Source: Arthrobacter sp. ES3-54
GTDB lineage: Bacteria; Actinomycetota; Actinomycetes; Actinomycetales; Micrococcaceae
Length of the DNA stretch: 64,000 nucleotides
Direction: 5' to 3'
Assembly: GCF_029504395.1 (NCBI RefSeq)
Contig: NZ_JAQFIF010000002.1
Coordinates: 62,001 to 126,000 of the forward strand
Within the stretch, counting starts at the first letter, position 1; the number at the start of each line of letters is the position of its first letter. A program made the translations under genes and the position numbers. The notes beneath the pieces are model-generated. The model worked only from the letters and a program-made list of their open reading frames with translations. It searched no databases and was not told the origin of the DNA. This document shows, piece by piece, positions 11,307 to 19,599 of this stretch.

Positions 11307-12665
11307 ATGGGAGCCTCCCTTTTGGAGTCCGCGCCCAGCGCCCGGCGCAACGTCCGGCACAGCGTCCGGGCACGCCACACCTACCGTGGAATGCGGACCG
11401 CTGAACACTACTTTCAGGTCCCCCTGGACCACTTCAGCGAGGCGGGGAGCCGCGGTGAGACCATTTCGGTGTTCGCCCGCGAGTACGTGTCCACGGAACA
11501 CAGCGAGGAAGACGCCGCCGAGCTTCCCTGGCTGCTCTTCCTGCAGGGCGGTCCCGGCGGCCGCGGCAACCGGTTCCCGTCCCTGGGCGGCTGGAGCAAG
11601 GCCGCCGCGAGGGACTTCAGGATCCTCATGCTGGACCAGCGCGGCACCGGCCTGTCCTCGGCCGTCGACCGCAACACGCTGCCCCTGCGCGGCACCGACG
11701 TGGACCAGGCCCGCTATCTGACGCACTTCCGCGCCGACTCCATCGTCGCCGACGCCGAAGCCATCAGGGCCGCCCTGGGCTCCGCCCCTTGGACCATCTA
11801 CGGCCAGAGCTACGGCGGGTTCTGCGCGCTCAGCTACCTGTCGTTCGCCCCCGAGGGGCTGCACGAGGTGCTCGTGACGGGCGGCCTGGCCCCGCTGGGC
11901 GGCGCCGCGGACCGTGTGTACCGGGCGACTTTTCAGCGGGTCGCGGCCCGGAACGCCGAATATTTTGACTGGTACCCCGAGGACCGGGCCGCCATCACCC
12001 GGATCGCCCGGCACCTGCGGGACACGGAGGAGTTCCTGCCCGACGGCTGCCGGCTCACCGTGGAACGGTTCCAGATGGTGGGTTCGTTCCTGGGCGGCAA
12101 CACCCGGGTGGACGCGCTGCACCACCTGCTCGAGGACGCCTTCGTGGCCACCCCCGACGGCGACCGCCTCTCGGACGGCTTCCTGGAACAGGTTAGGGGC
12201 CTCGTGTCCCGGGCCGCGAACCCCTTGTACGCTTTGATGCACGAATCCATTTATGGCCAGGCGGGGGCCACCAACTGGGCCGCCTGGCGCGTGCTGGAGG
12301 AGTTCCCGGAGTTCCGTCCGGACGCCGCTGAGCCGCTCCTGACCGGGGAAATGGTCTACCCCTGGTACTTCGAGCAGGACCCCGCCCTGCGACCGCTGCA
12401 GGACGTGGCCCGGCTCCTCGCGGAAAAGGACGACTGGGCTCCGCTGTACGATCCGGAGAGACTGGCGCTGAATTCCGTGCCCGTCGCCGCGGCCGTCTAC
12501 ACAGACGACATCTACGTGGACCGCGAGCTCTCCCTGGAAACAGCGGCCGCCGTCCGGGGCCTGCACGTGTGGGAGTCCGCCGAGTTCCACCATGACGGCA
12601 TCGCGGACGACGGCGAGGCGATCTTCGGGCGCCTGCTGGGAATGGCCCGTTCCGTCCGCCGGTGA
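11307..12665 (+). CDS. Alpha/beta hydrolase, proline iminopeptidase family (S33)
   Basis: 452 residues from the chosen ATG. The peptidase S33 hallmarks are present: FQVPLDHF near the N-terminus, oxyanion segment LQGGPGGRG, LDQRGTG, nucleophile elbow GQSYGG, and late acid and His candidates in YTDDIYVD and FHHDGIADD. It probably removes N-terminal proline or another residue from peptides in the cytoplasm. The start is uncertain: GTG 11280 (overlapping the GNAT stop), ATG 11307 and ATG 11391 are all in frame, and conserved sequence begins only at about 11391. It is downstream of, and likely co-transcribed with, the GNAT gene. Confidence 0.85.
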   Translation: MGASLLESAPSARRNVRHSVRARHTYRGMRTAEHYFQVPLDHFSEAGSRGETISVFAREYVSTEHSEEDAAELPWLLFLQGGPGGRGNRFPSLGGWSKAAARDFRILMLDQRGTGLSSAVDRNTLPLRGTDVDQARYLTHFRADSIVADAEAIRAALGSAPWTIYGQSYGGFCALSYLSFAPEGLHEVLVTGGLAPLGGAADRVYRATFQRVAARNAEYFDWYPEDRAAITRIARHLRDTEEFLPDGCRLTVERFQMVGSFLGGNTRVDALHHLLEDAFVATPDGDRLSDGFLEQVRGLVSRAANPLYALMHESIYGQAGATNWAAWRVLEEFPEFRPDAAEPLLTGEMVYPWYFEQDPALRPLQDVARLLAEKDDWAPLYDPERLALNSVPVAAAVYTDDIYVDRELSLETAAAVRGLHVWESAEFHHDGIADDGEAIFGRLLGMARSVRR

Positions 12666-12711
12666 CCTGGCACAGGCTCCACTGAACTGAGGGCGGCCGG
12701 CCCCAAAACAA

Positions 12712-12747
12712 GTGCGGCGCTGGACCCATGAAGGTCCAGCGCCGTAC
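12712..12747 (-). terminator. Rho-independent terminator of terC
   Basis: Arms GTGCGGCGCTGGACC (12712-12726) and GGTCCAGCGCCGTAC (12733-12747) pair with one mismatch around a 6-nt loop. On the minus strand the stem is followed by CTTGTTTTGG, a T-rich tail. It sits 35 bp past the terC stop and also faces the convergent hydrolase gene. Confidence 0.75.
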
Positions 12748-12781
12748 TGCTGTGAGTTGCCGGGAACCCGGCGGTGCGCTG

Positions 12782-13810
12782 CTAGTCGACGTCGCTCAGG
12801 CTCTTGCGGGAGTCTTCTTCCAGCCGGGCGTCCAACTTAGACTTGGACGCTTTGGAGCTGATCAGGCTGGCGACCACCGCGATGACGATGGTGCCGATGA
12901 TCACTCCGAGCGAGACGTAAGTGGGGATCTCCGGCGCCCATTCAATGTGCTGGCCGCCGTTGATGAAGGGCAGCTCGTTGACGTGCATGGCGTGCAGGAC
13001 CAGTTTGACGCCGATGAACGCCAGGATCACGGACAGGGCGTGCTTGAGGTAAATGAGCCGGTTCATGAGGCCGCCGAGCAGGAAGTACAGCTGCCGCAGC
13101 CCCATCAGGGCGAAGATGTTCGCGGTGAACACGATGAAAGCGCTCTGGGTGAGGCCGAAGATGGCCGGAATGGAGTCGACGGCGAAGAGCAGGTCGGTCA
13201 TGCCGATGGTCACGAAGACGATCAGCATGGGGGTGAAGACCTTCTTGCCGTCGACGACGGTGCGGAGCTTGCCGCCGTCGAACTTCTCGGACATCGGCAG
13301 GACCCTGCGGATCCGGGCGATCAGCGGGTTTTCCTTGTCTTCCTCGTCCTCGCCCTCGTCCTGGGCCTGCTTCCAGGCGGTCCAGAGCAGGAAAGCGCCG
13401 AAGATGTAGAACACCCAGCTGAACTGCTCGATCACGATCGCGCCGAGCATGATGAATATACCGCGCAGGATGAGGGCGATGATGATGCCCACCATGAGCA
13501 CTTCCTGCTGGTACTTACGCGGTACCGAGAAGCGCGCCATGATGATGATGAAGACGAACAGGTTATCAATGCTCAGGCTGTATTCCGTCACCCAGCCGGC
13601 GATGAACTGGCCGCCGAATTCCGGGCCGGTGAAGGCGAACATGGCGCCTGCGAAGACCAGGGCCAGGGCCACGTAGAACGCAACCCACAACCCGGCTTCT
13701 TTCATGGAGGGCTCATGCGGGCGTTTGAGGACCATCAGCAGGTCGATGGCAAGGATGACGCCGAGGACGACAAACGAGCCGATCTCAAACCATAGGGGAA
13801 GCTCGGGCAC
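12782..13810 (-). CDS. TerC/Alx-family membrane protein, likely manganese exporter
   Basis: 342-residue integral membrane protein with about nine hydrophobic segments. The conserved acidic metal motifs of the TerC family are present: YSLSIDNLFVF (~78-88) and GMTDLLFAVDSIPAIF (~205-220). A charged cytoplasmic loop (QDEGEDEEDKENPL, ~150-165) separates the two halves. E. coli Alx, B. subtilis YkoY and related TerC proteins export Mn(II), often under a yybP-ykoY riboswitch, and such an element lies in the leader here. The start is GTG at 13810. The stop is followed by a strong terminator, so the gene is monocistronic. Confidence 0.9.
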   Translation of the reverse strand: MPELPLWFEIGSFVVLGVILAIDLLMVLKRPHEPSMKEAGLWVAFYVALALVFAGAMFAFTGPEFGGQFIAGWVTEYSLSIDNLFVFIIIMARFSVPRKYQQEVLMVGIIIALILRGIFIMLGAIVIEQFSWVFYIFGAFLLWTAWKQAQDEGEDEEDKENPLIARIRRVLPMSEKFDGGKLRTVVDGKKVFTPMLIVFVTIGMTDLLFAVDSIPAIFGLTQSAFIVFTANIFALMGLRQLYFLLGGLMNRLIYLKHALSVILAFIGVKLVLHAMHVNELPFINGGQHIEWAPEIPTYVSLGVIIGTIVIAVVASLISSKASKSKLDARLEEDSRKSLSDVD

Positions 13811-13837
13811 GGGAAAATACCTTTCGTAGGGTACAGC

Positions 13838-13965
13838 TCAGCGGTGTAAGTCTCTCCGACCGCTGGCGCATGACGTTGCCTGGCTGCCCGCTACGCCCGG
13901 CACGGCATCGTAGCCGTGCGTGTTGACGATCGTAGCGCTTGGGATACTCCCCTACGTTTGTCCGA
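13838..13965 (-). ncRNA. yybP-ykoY-type manganese riboswitch in the terC leader
   Basis: Read on the minus strand, the leader has the conserved GGGGAGTA box (13945-13952), a long stem CGCTACG...CGTAGCG enclosing CGTCAACACG and the hairpin CACGGC-TACGAT-GCCGTG, then a second stem AGCGGT...ACCGCT enclosing GGAGAGACTT. This order matches what is known of the yybP-ykoY (Mn2+) aptamer and its usual partner gene, terC/alx. It ends about 30 nt before the GTG start, so it could control transcription or translation of the exporter. A covariance-model search was not possible. Confidence 0.75.
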
Positions 13966-13972
13966 GTTTACC

Positions 13973-16054
13973 CTAGGCGTGCCCCGCGGATTGCATTTGC
14001 CGCAGTTCCTTCTTCAATTCCCCCACCTCGTCGCGGAGCCGGGCGGCGAGCTCGAACTGCAGCTCCCCGGCTGCGGCGTGCATCTGTTCGGTCAGCTGCT
14101 CGATCAGGCCAACGAGGTCCTCCGCCGGCGCGGCTGCCAGGCCGTCCGCGCGGATGTGCGCGGCGCCCTTGCCCTTGCCGCGGTTCTTGCCTGCCGCGGC
14201 CAGCAGCTCGCGGGTGTCGGCGTCTTCCTTGGCCAGCTGGTCGGTGATGTCCGCGATCTTCTTCCGGAGCGGCTGGGGATCGATCCCCTTCTCCGTGTTG
14301 TAGGCAACCTGGATGGCGCGGCGGCGGTTCGTCTCGTCGATGGCGTGGGCCATCGAGTCGGTGATCCGGTCCGCATACATGTGCACCTGGCCGGACACGT
14401 TGCGGGCGGCACGGCCGATGGTCTGGATCAGGGACGTCGAGGAGCGCAGGAAGCCTTCCTTGTCCGCGTCCAGGATGCTGACCAGCGACACCTCCGGGAG
14501 GTCAAGGCCTTCACGGAGCAGGTTGATGCCGACCAGGACGTCGAAGACACCCATCCGCAGTTCGCGTAGGAGTTCCACGCGGCGCAGGGTATCGACGTCG
14601 GAGTGCAGGTACTCCACCTTCACGCCATGGCCCAGCAGGTAGTCCGTGAGGTCCTCGGCCATCCGCTTGGTCAAGGTGGTGACCAAGACCCGCTCGTTCT
14701 TCCCGGTGCGGGTCCGGATTTCCCCCAAGAGGTCATCGATCTGCCCCTTCGTGGGCTTCACGACGACCTCGGGGTCGATCAGGCCGGTGGGGCGGATGAT
14801 CTGCTGGACGAAGCCGTCGGACTTGCCGAGCTCGTACTTGCCCGGCGTGGCTGAGAGGTAGACGGTCTGGCCCACCCGGTCCTGGAACTCGTCCCACTTG
14901 AGCGGGCGGTTGTCCATCGCCGAGGGCAGCCGGAAGCCGTGGTCCACGAGGTTGCGTTTGCGGGACATGTCGCCCTCGTACATGGCGCCGATCTGCGGGA
15001 CGGTGACGTGGGATTCGTCGATTACCAGGAGGAAGTCGTCCGGGAAGTAATCGATGAGGCAGTGCGGCGCTGTCCCGCGGGCGCGGCCGTCAATGTGCGA
15101 GGAATAGTTCTCGATGCCGTTGCAGAACCCCATCTGCTGCATCATTTCCAAGTCGTAGGTGGTGCGCATCCGGAGCCGTTGGGCCTCGACCAGCTTGTTC
15201 TGGCTTTCCAGCACCGCGAGACGCTCGGCCAGTTCGTCTTCGATCCTCTTGATCGCCCGGCCCATCCGCTCCGGACCGGCGACGTAGTGCGAGGCGGGGA
15301 AGACGTACATTTCGGTCTCGTCCCGGAGCACTTCGCCGGTCAACGGGTGAAGGGTCTGGATGTTCTCGATCTCATCCCCGAAGAACTCGATCCGGATCGC
15401 CAGTTCCTCATACATCGGGATGATTTCCACGGTGTCGCCGCGCACCCGGAACGTGCCGCGGTGGAAGTCCATGTCGTTGCGGGTGTACTGCATGGAGACG
15501 AATTTGCGGAGCAGGTCGTCGCGGTTCATCTCCGCGCCCCTGCGGAGCGTCACCATGCCGGCGATGTATTCTTCCGGGGTACCCAGGCCATAGATGCAGG
15601 AGACGGTAGCCACCACGATCACGTCGCGGCGGGTCAGCAGCGCGTTGGTGGCGGAGTGCCGGAGCCGTTCGACTTCCTCGTTGACGGAGGAGTCCTTCTC
15701 GATGAAGGTGTCCGTCTGGGCGACGTAGGCCTCGGGCTGGTAGTAGTCGTAGTAGGAGACGAAGTATTCCACCGCGTTGTTCGGCAGCAGTTCCCGGAAT
15801 TCGTTGGCCAGCTGCGCGGCGAGCGTCTTGTTCTGGACCATCACCAGGGTGGGACGCTGGACCTGCTCGATCAGCCAGGCCGTCGTCGCGCTCTTACCGG
15901 TACCGGTGGCGCCGAGCAGCACGACGTCTTTTTCGCCGTTCTTGATGCGCTCGGTCAGTTCGGCGATGGCGGCCGGCTGGTCACCCGCCGGCTGGAACTC
16001 GCTGATGACCTCGAAGGGCGCCACGACGCGGTTGATTTCCTGGGCAAGACTCAT
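13973..16054 (-). CDS. uvrB: UvrB, excinuclease ABC subunit B
   Basis: Full-length 693-residue UvrB, the damage-verifying helicase-like component that loads UvrC. Walker A GATGTGKS is near residue 45, the beta-hairpin [21 protein letters not shown] near 95-115, DEAD-like [19 protein letters not shown] near 340, and helicase motif QTIGRAARN near 545. A C-terminal UVR domain (~645-690) holds the UvrC contact. A hexamer TAGATT sits 6 nt before the ATG, indicating a leaderless transcript. No LexA box is visible next to it, unlike uvrA. Confidence 0.97.
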   Translation of the reverse strand: MSLAQEINRVVAPFEVISEFQPAGDQPAAIAELTERIKNGEKDVVLLGATGTGKSATTAWLIEQVQRPTLVMVQNKTLAAQLANEFRELLPNNAVEYFVSYYDYYQPEAYVAQTDTFIEKDSSVNEEVERLRHSATNALLTRRDVIVVATVSCIYGLGTPEEYIAGMVTLRRGAEMNRDDLLRKFVSMQYTRNDMDFHRGTFRVRGDTVEIIPMYEELAIRIEFFGDEIENIQTLHPLTGEVLRDETEMYVFPASHYVAGPERMGRAIKRIEDELAERLAVLESQNKLVEAQRLRMRTTYDLEMMQQMGFCNGIENYSSHIDGRARGTAPHCLIDYFPDDFLLVIDESHVTVPQIGAMYEGDMSRKRNLVDHGFRLPSAMDNRPLKWDEFQDRVGQTVYLSATPGKYELGKSDGFVQQIIRPTGLIDPEVVVKPTKGQIDDLLGEIRTRTGKNERVLVTTLTKRMAEDLTDYLLGHGVKVEYLHSDVDTLRRVELLRELRMGVFDVLVGINLLREGLDLPEVSLVSILDADKEGFLRSSTSLIQTIGRAARNVSGQVHMYADRITDSMAHAIDETNRRRAIQVAYNTEKGIDPQPLRKKIADITDQLAKEDADTRELLAAAGKNRGKGKGAAHIRADGLAAAPAEDLVGLIEQLTEQMHAAAGELQFELAARLRDEVGELKKELRQMQSAGHA

Positions 16055-16060
16055 GTTCCT

Positions 16061-16066
16061 AATCTA
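16061..16066 (-). promoter_or_regulatory. -10 hexamer TAGATT, leaderless promoter of uvrB
   Basis: TAGATT on the minus strand is followed by AGGAAC and then the ATG at 16054, a 6-nt gap that places the transcription start at the start codon. Confidence 0.6.
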
Positions 16067-16094
16067 CCGCCGGGCTGCGACAGGATGTCCTGAT

Positions 16095-17405
16095 TCAGCT
16101 TTGGGCGGTACCCGGGCTGACGGTGCCGCCGGCGGCGTCGTTGACGGTGCCCGCTCCGCCGTCGTCCGCTCCACCGTCGTCCGCCCTCTCATCATCCGGG
16201 TACGACGGCGGCTCCCATCCCGTGCGCTGCACCCACGCTTCCATCCGGGGCGCGGCGTAGTCGGTGAACCAGCCCTCCTTGTCCGCCGCGTAGCCGGCAG
16301 TGGACCTGTCCGTCTCGTGCAGGCCGGCCACCCGCTTCTTCTCGGCGACATAGTCCGTCCGGGCCCCGGCATCGGCGCGGAGCCAGTCGCGGAAGCACAG
16401 TGCGTACCGCCAGCCCGGGGAGCCGGCCGCGCGGAGGTGAAGATTCACGGGCCGGCCGGGATCGGCGTTGCCGTGCAGCCGTTTGCCCCAGTCGGCGGGA
16501 TCCGGGTGAGCGGGCTTGGGGTTGTCGGCGATGATGCCGGGCCAGCGCGGGAATCCTGCGTCGGCCAGCAGCGCAGCGATCCGGTCCGCGGCGTCGAGGT
16601 CGCGGACGCTCAGCTGGAGGTCGATCACATCTTTGGCGTCAAGGCCCGGGACGGCCGTGGACCCGATGTGGTCCACGGCCAGGACATCCCGCGGAACCAC
16701 GGTCTGCAGCCGGGCAACCAGCCGGCCGGCCTGGGCGGCCCAGGCCGGATCGGCAGGGGCGAGGACCGGCCCTTCCGTCCGCGGGGCAATCCTTTGTTCC
16801 TTGAGGTTCACCGCGAACGGCGTCAGCCGCTGCTCCCACAGCGTGTCGACCGCTTGCATGAGTTCCTCGGGGGTGCCGGAGTTCTCCAGCACGACGTCCG
16901 CCGCGGCCAGCCTGTCCCCGCGGCTCGCCTGGGCGCTCATCCGGGCGTGCGCCTCATCGATGCTCATGTTGCGGTGTTCGGCCATGCGCTGGATCCGGAC
17001 GTCGTCCGGGGCATCCACCACGACCACCAGGTGGAATTTCTTCCCTTGTCCGGTTTCAACCAGCAGCGGGATGTCCTGGACCACGACGGCGCCGGCCGGG
17101 GCGGCGGCAACAATCGCTGCGGCGCGCTCCCGCACCAAGGGGTGGATGATCCCATTGAGCACGGCCAGGCGCTCCGGATCGCCGAAGACCAGGGCACCCA
17201 GCCGGGCGCGGTCCAGCCGGCCGTCCGGCGTCAGGGTGGAGGCACCAAAGGCGGCGGCCACGCTTGCCAGCCCGGGCGTGCCTGGCTCCACCACCTCACG
17301 GGCCAGCGCGTCGGCGTCGACAAGTACTGCGCCGAGCTCCCGCAGGCGCGCGGCAACCATGGACTTCCCCGAGGCGATTCCGCCGGTCAACCCGATCTTC
17401 AACAC
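16095..17405 (-). CDS. coaE: Dephospho-CoA kinase fused to GrpB/UPF0157 domain
   Basis: 436 residues. Residues 1-~205 are CoaE, the last step of coenzyme A synthesis, phosphorylating the ribose 3'-OH of dephospho-CoA: P-loop GLTGGIASGKS at 5-15, VLVDADALAREVV, and the lid region RMSAQASRGDRLAAADVVLENSG. Residues ~225-400 are a GrpB (UPF0157) nucleotidyltransferase-like domain with VDHIGSTAVPGLDAKDVIDLQL. The fusion is a known actinobacterial arrangement. The start is GTG at 17405, preceded by a -10 hexamer TAGTCT six nt upstream. The gene is divergent from yigZ with only 22 bp between start codons. The last ~35 residues are acidic and low in complexity. Confidence 0.95.
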   Translation of the reverse strand: MLKIGLTGGIASGKSMVAARLRELGAVLVDADALAREVVEPGTPGLASVAAAFGASTLTPDGRLDRARLGALVFGDPERLAVLNGIIHPLVRERAAAIVAAAPAGAVVVQDIPLLVETGQGKKFHLVVVVDAPDDVRIQRMAEHRNMSIDEAHARMSAQASRGDRLAAADVVLENSGTPEELMQAVDTLWEQRLTPFAVNLKEQRIAPRTEGPVLAPADPAWAAQAGRLVARLQTVVPRDVLAVDHIGSTAVPGLDAKDVIDLQLSVRDLDAADRIAALLADAGFPRWPGIIADNPKPAHPDPADWGKRLHGNADPGRPVNLHLRAAGSPGWRYALCFRDWLRADAGARTDYVAEKKRVAGLHETDRSTAGYAADKEGWFTDYAAPRMEAWVQRTGWEPPSYPDDERADDGGADDGGAGTVNDAAGGTVSPGTAQS

Positions 17406-17411
17406 CTCACC

Positions 17412-17421
17412 AGACTAAACT
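17412..17421. promoter_or_regulatory. Interlocked divergent -10 boxes between coaE and yigZ
   Basis: The 22-bp gap holds TAGTCT on the minus strand (17412-17417), six nt before the coaE GTG, and TAAACT on the plus strand (17416-17421), six nt before the yigZ GTG. The two hexamers share two base pairs, so the promoters should be mutually exclusive. Confidence 0.6.
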
Positions 17422-17427
17422 GAACCG

Positions 17428-18129
17428 GTGGCAGATGCGGCGGAAACCCCCGAGAGCAGGACGGCCGTCTACACCACCCTCGCCGCGGGGTCCGAGTTCC
17501 GCCACGAAATCGAGGTCAAGCGGTCCCGGTTCATCACCGTCCTTGCCCGCACTCCGGACGAGGACGCCGCCCGCGCTGCCCTGACCCGCCTGCGCCGGGA
17601 ATTCCATGACGCACGGCATCACTGCTTCGCCTTCGTGCTCGGCCCCGACCGGGACGTGCAGCGGTCCAACGACGACGGCGAGCCGTCCGGGACCGCTGGC
17701 CTCCCCATGCTCGAAGCGCTGCTGAAGCGGGAGACCGCGCCCGGCGTCGCCGACCTCAGCGACGTCGCCGCGATCGTGGTGCGCTATTTCGGCGGCATCC
17801 TCCTGGGAGCCGGCGGCCTGGTGCGCGCCTATTCCGAATCCGTGTCCGGGGCGCTGGAGTTCGCGCCTCTCGTGCGGCGCCGCCGGCTGCGAATCTGCTC
17901 GGTGCCGGTGCAGCACGCCGTGGCCGGGCGGCTGGAGAATGATCTGCGCGCCGCGGGGTATGTCATGGCCGAAACCCGTTACGAGGCGCAGACTACTGTC
18001 CTGAGGCTGGCGCTGCCGGATGATCCGCAAGAACTGGCCCGGGCCGCGGACCACGTGGCCGCGATGTCAGCCGGCAGCGCATCGCTGTTGCCCGGAGAAA
18101 CGGAGTGGATCGATGTCCCCATCAGCTGA
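17428..18129 (+). CDS. YigZ/IMPACT family protein (UPF0029)
   Basis: 233 residues. The N-terminal IMPACT/UPF0029 domain (~25-140) has the signature DDGEPSGTAGLPMLEAL and VVRYFGGILLGAGGLVRAYSES; the C-terminal ~70 residues form the DUF1949 ferredoxin-like domain. The biochemical role is not settled; family members have been linked to translation control and RNA or peptide binding. The start is GTG at 17428, leaderless by position of the -10 box. It overlaps the next gene by 17 bp. Confidence 0.88.
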   Translation: MADAAETPESRTAVYTTLAAGSEFRHEIEVKRSRFITVLARTPDEDAARAALTRLRREFHDARHHCFAFVLGPDRDVQRSNDDGEPSGTAGLPMLEALLKRETAPGVADLSDVAAIVVRYFGGILLGAGGLVRAYSESVSGALEFAPLVRRRRLRICSVPVQHAVAGRLENDLRAAGYVMAETRYEAQTTVLRLALPDDPQELARAADHVAAMSAGSASLLPGETEWIDVPIS

Positions 18130-18811
18130 GCCCGTGCCCGCGGTCGCGCTGCTTGACGTCAGCGAAGCCCTTCTCGAGCAGCTTCTGGAACTTGCGCTCC
18201 GGGACGCCGACGCCGACGAGGTCACTCCGCCGCTGGGTACGACCCCCGGCTGGAACACCGATCGGATCAGCTGGTTCCGCGAATTCCACCGCGCCGCCGC
18301 AGCCGGTCTGGACGGTCCCGCGGGTCAGAAGAGCTGGGCCATCAGCTGCGACGGGCAACTGGCAGGGTCCGTCCGGCTGAGGCGGACCGACACGAAGCCG
18401 CCTGGGGCGGTTGATGGTGGGGCTGGTGGTGCCGGCGGCGGGGTTGGTGCCGGGGCTGATGCTGCTGGCGGGGCTGGGGCTGGCGCTGATGCTGCCGACG
18501 GCGGGGTTGGTGCTGGGGCTGATGCTGCTGGCGGGGTTGGTGGCGGGGTTGCCGGTGGGGCTGGCGGCGGGGCGCTGGAAACCGGAATCTGGCTCGCGCG
18601 GAGCTTCCGTGGCCGTGGCGTGGGCCACGAGGCGCTGCGCCTTGTGAAGGATCGGGCCGCGTCTGCAGGTGCAGCCGTCCTAGTGGCGGAAACCACGGCC
18701 GGCAATGTGGGTGCCCTCGCGCTGCTGAAATCCGCGGGCGCCGAACTAGTGACCGGTGCGGCCTCGGAGACGGATACGGTGCCAGTCAAAGGCAAAATCC
18801 CGCTGCACTGA
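18113..18811 (+). CDS. GNAT acetyltransferase interrupted by a Gly/Ala-rich repeat insert
   Basis: 232 residues. N-terminal ~95 residues and C-terminal ~75 residues together make a GNAT domain: strands WAISCDGQLAGSVRLRR, then GIWLARSFRGRGVGHEALRLVKDRAA (acetyl-CoA loop) and VLVAETTAGNVGALALLKSAGAELV. Between them residues ~96-154 are nearly all Gly, Ala, Val and Asp (GAGADAAGG units), encoded by an imperfect DNA tandem repeat. The insert falls between the substrate-side strand and the acetyl-CoA strand, where GNATs tolerate loops. The start ATG at 18113 lies inside the end of yigZ, so the pair is translationally coupled. The substrate is unknown. Confidence 0.8.
   Translation: MSPSAEPVPAVALLDVSEALLEQLLELALRDADADEVTPPLGTTPGWNTDRISWFREFHRAAAAGLDGPAGQKSWAISCDGQLAGSVRLRRTDTKPPGAVDGGAGGAGGGVGAGADAAGGAGAGADAADGGVGAGADAAGGVGGGVAGGAGGGALETGIWLARSFRGRGVGHEALRLVKDRAASAGAAVLVAETTAGNVGALALLKSAGAELVTGAASETDTVPVKGKIPLH
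18409..18577 (+). repeat. Imperfect tandem repeat inside the GNAT gene
   Basis: Units built on GGGGCTGATGCTGCTGGC recur three times or more with variable GGGGYTGG spacers, giving the Gly/Ala/Asp-rich insert. The array keeps the reading frame open in another frame as well, a common property of such G-rich repeats. Confidence 0.7.
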
Positions 18812-18843
18812 CGGCATGGCATCCGGGGCCGGACTCGCCTCCC

Positions 18844-19040
18844 GCCACCGGACATGCCCTCCGGTGGCTGCGATCAATGCGCCCATTCCGCCTATGCCCA
18901 TCCCACGGACCCAGCAATGGACATGCCCTCCCGTGGCCAGCCCCAAGCCTCGGATCGATGACTGAACATGCCCTCCCGTGGCTGCGAACAGTGGGCCCAT
19001 TTCCCTTATGCCCGTCCACGCACCCAGCAAAGGACATGCT
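18844..19040. repeat. CATG-centred intergenic repeat, locus 1
   Basis: ACATG cores begin at 18852, 18921, 18966 and 19034. A segment of about 75 bp starting at ACATGCCCT (18852) is repeated at 18966 with moderate divergence, both copies ending in CAGCAA-GGACATG. The first core sits in the loop of a perfect 8-bp hairpin GCCACCGG / CCGGTGGC (18844-18868). It fills the convergent gap between the GNAT gene and the VOC gene. No coding potential is convincing. Confidence 0.7.
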
Positions 19041-19077
19041 CGTCGCGCGAACCTAAGCGGTCAGTCTGGGCCAACTT

Positions 19078-19509
19078 CTAGTGGGCAATTTCCCAGATGT
19101 ATCCGGCAGGGTCGCGGAAGCAGGCGGTGCGGATACCCCAGGGCCGGTCCATTGGGCCGTTGAGCAGTTCGACTCCGCGGCGGGCCAACTCGGCACACAT
19201 GGCGTCGACGTCGTCCACTTCGATGGTGAACTGCATTCGGGCACCGGAATCTGCTCTGGCCACTGCGGCTGGCCGGATGAGCTCGGGAGCTTCGGAGACG
19301 TCGAGCAGGTTTATCAACGTGTTCTCGAACTTGAAAACAGCAGAGACATCGTCCTCGAAAATGAGCGGCAACCCGAAGACTGCCTCATAGAAGCCCTTCG
19401 CCAGGGCCAAGTCTTCGACAAACAGGGTGACGGCACCGATGCCCCGCGGCCACGGGCCCGCAGCTCTGACTGTGTCCTGCGATTCAACAGCCTCTGAAGT
19501 ATCAGCCAT
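19078..19509 (-). CDS. Glyoxalase/VOC-family protein
   Basis: 143 residues with one complete VOC (glyoxalase/bleomycin-resistance) beta-alpha-beta-beta-beta fold pair: IGAVTLFVEDLALAKGFYEAVFGLPLIFEDDVSAVF in the first half and MQFTIEVDDVDAMCAELARRGVELLNGPMDRPWGIRTACFRDPAGYIWEIAH in the second. A terminal Glu (YIWEI) and a possible N-terminal metal-side residue are present, so it may be a metalloenzyme such as a lactoylglutathione lyase-like protein, but the substrate is unknown. A GAGGGGA Shine-Dalgarno precedes the ATG. It stands alone between two blocks of CATG repeats. Confidence 0.85.
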   Translation of the reverse strand: MADTSEAVESQDTVRAAGPWPRGIGAVTLFVEDLALAKGFYEAVFGLPLIFEDDVSAVFKFENTLINLLDVSEAPELIRPAAVARADSGARMQFTIEVDDVDAMCAELARRGVELLNGPMDRPWGIRTACFRDPAGYIWEIAH

Positions 19510-19599
19510 GGAAGTCCCCTCATCGTCGTCGGCGAAAATCTCAACCTGCCGAGTTTGCGCTCAACGCCGGGCAGCCGTCAAGGAGCCCACATCCCGCCT

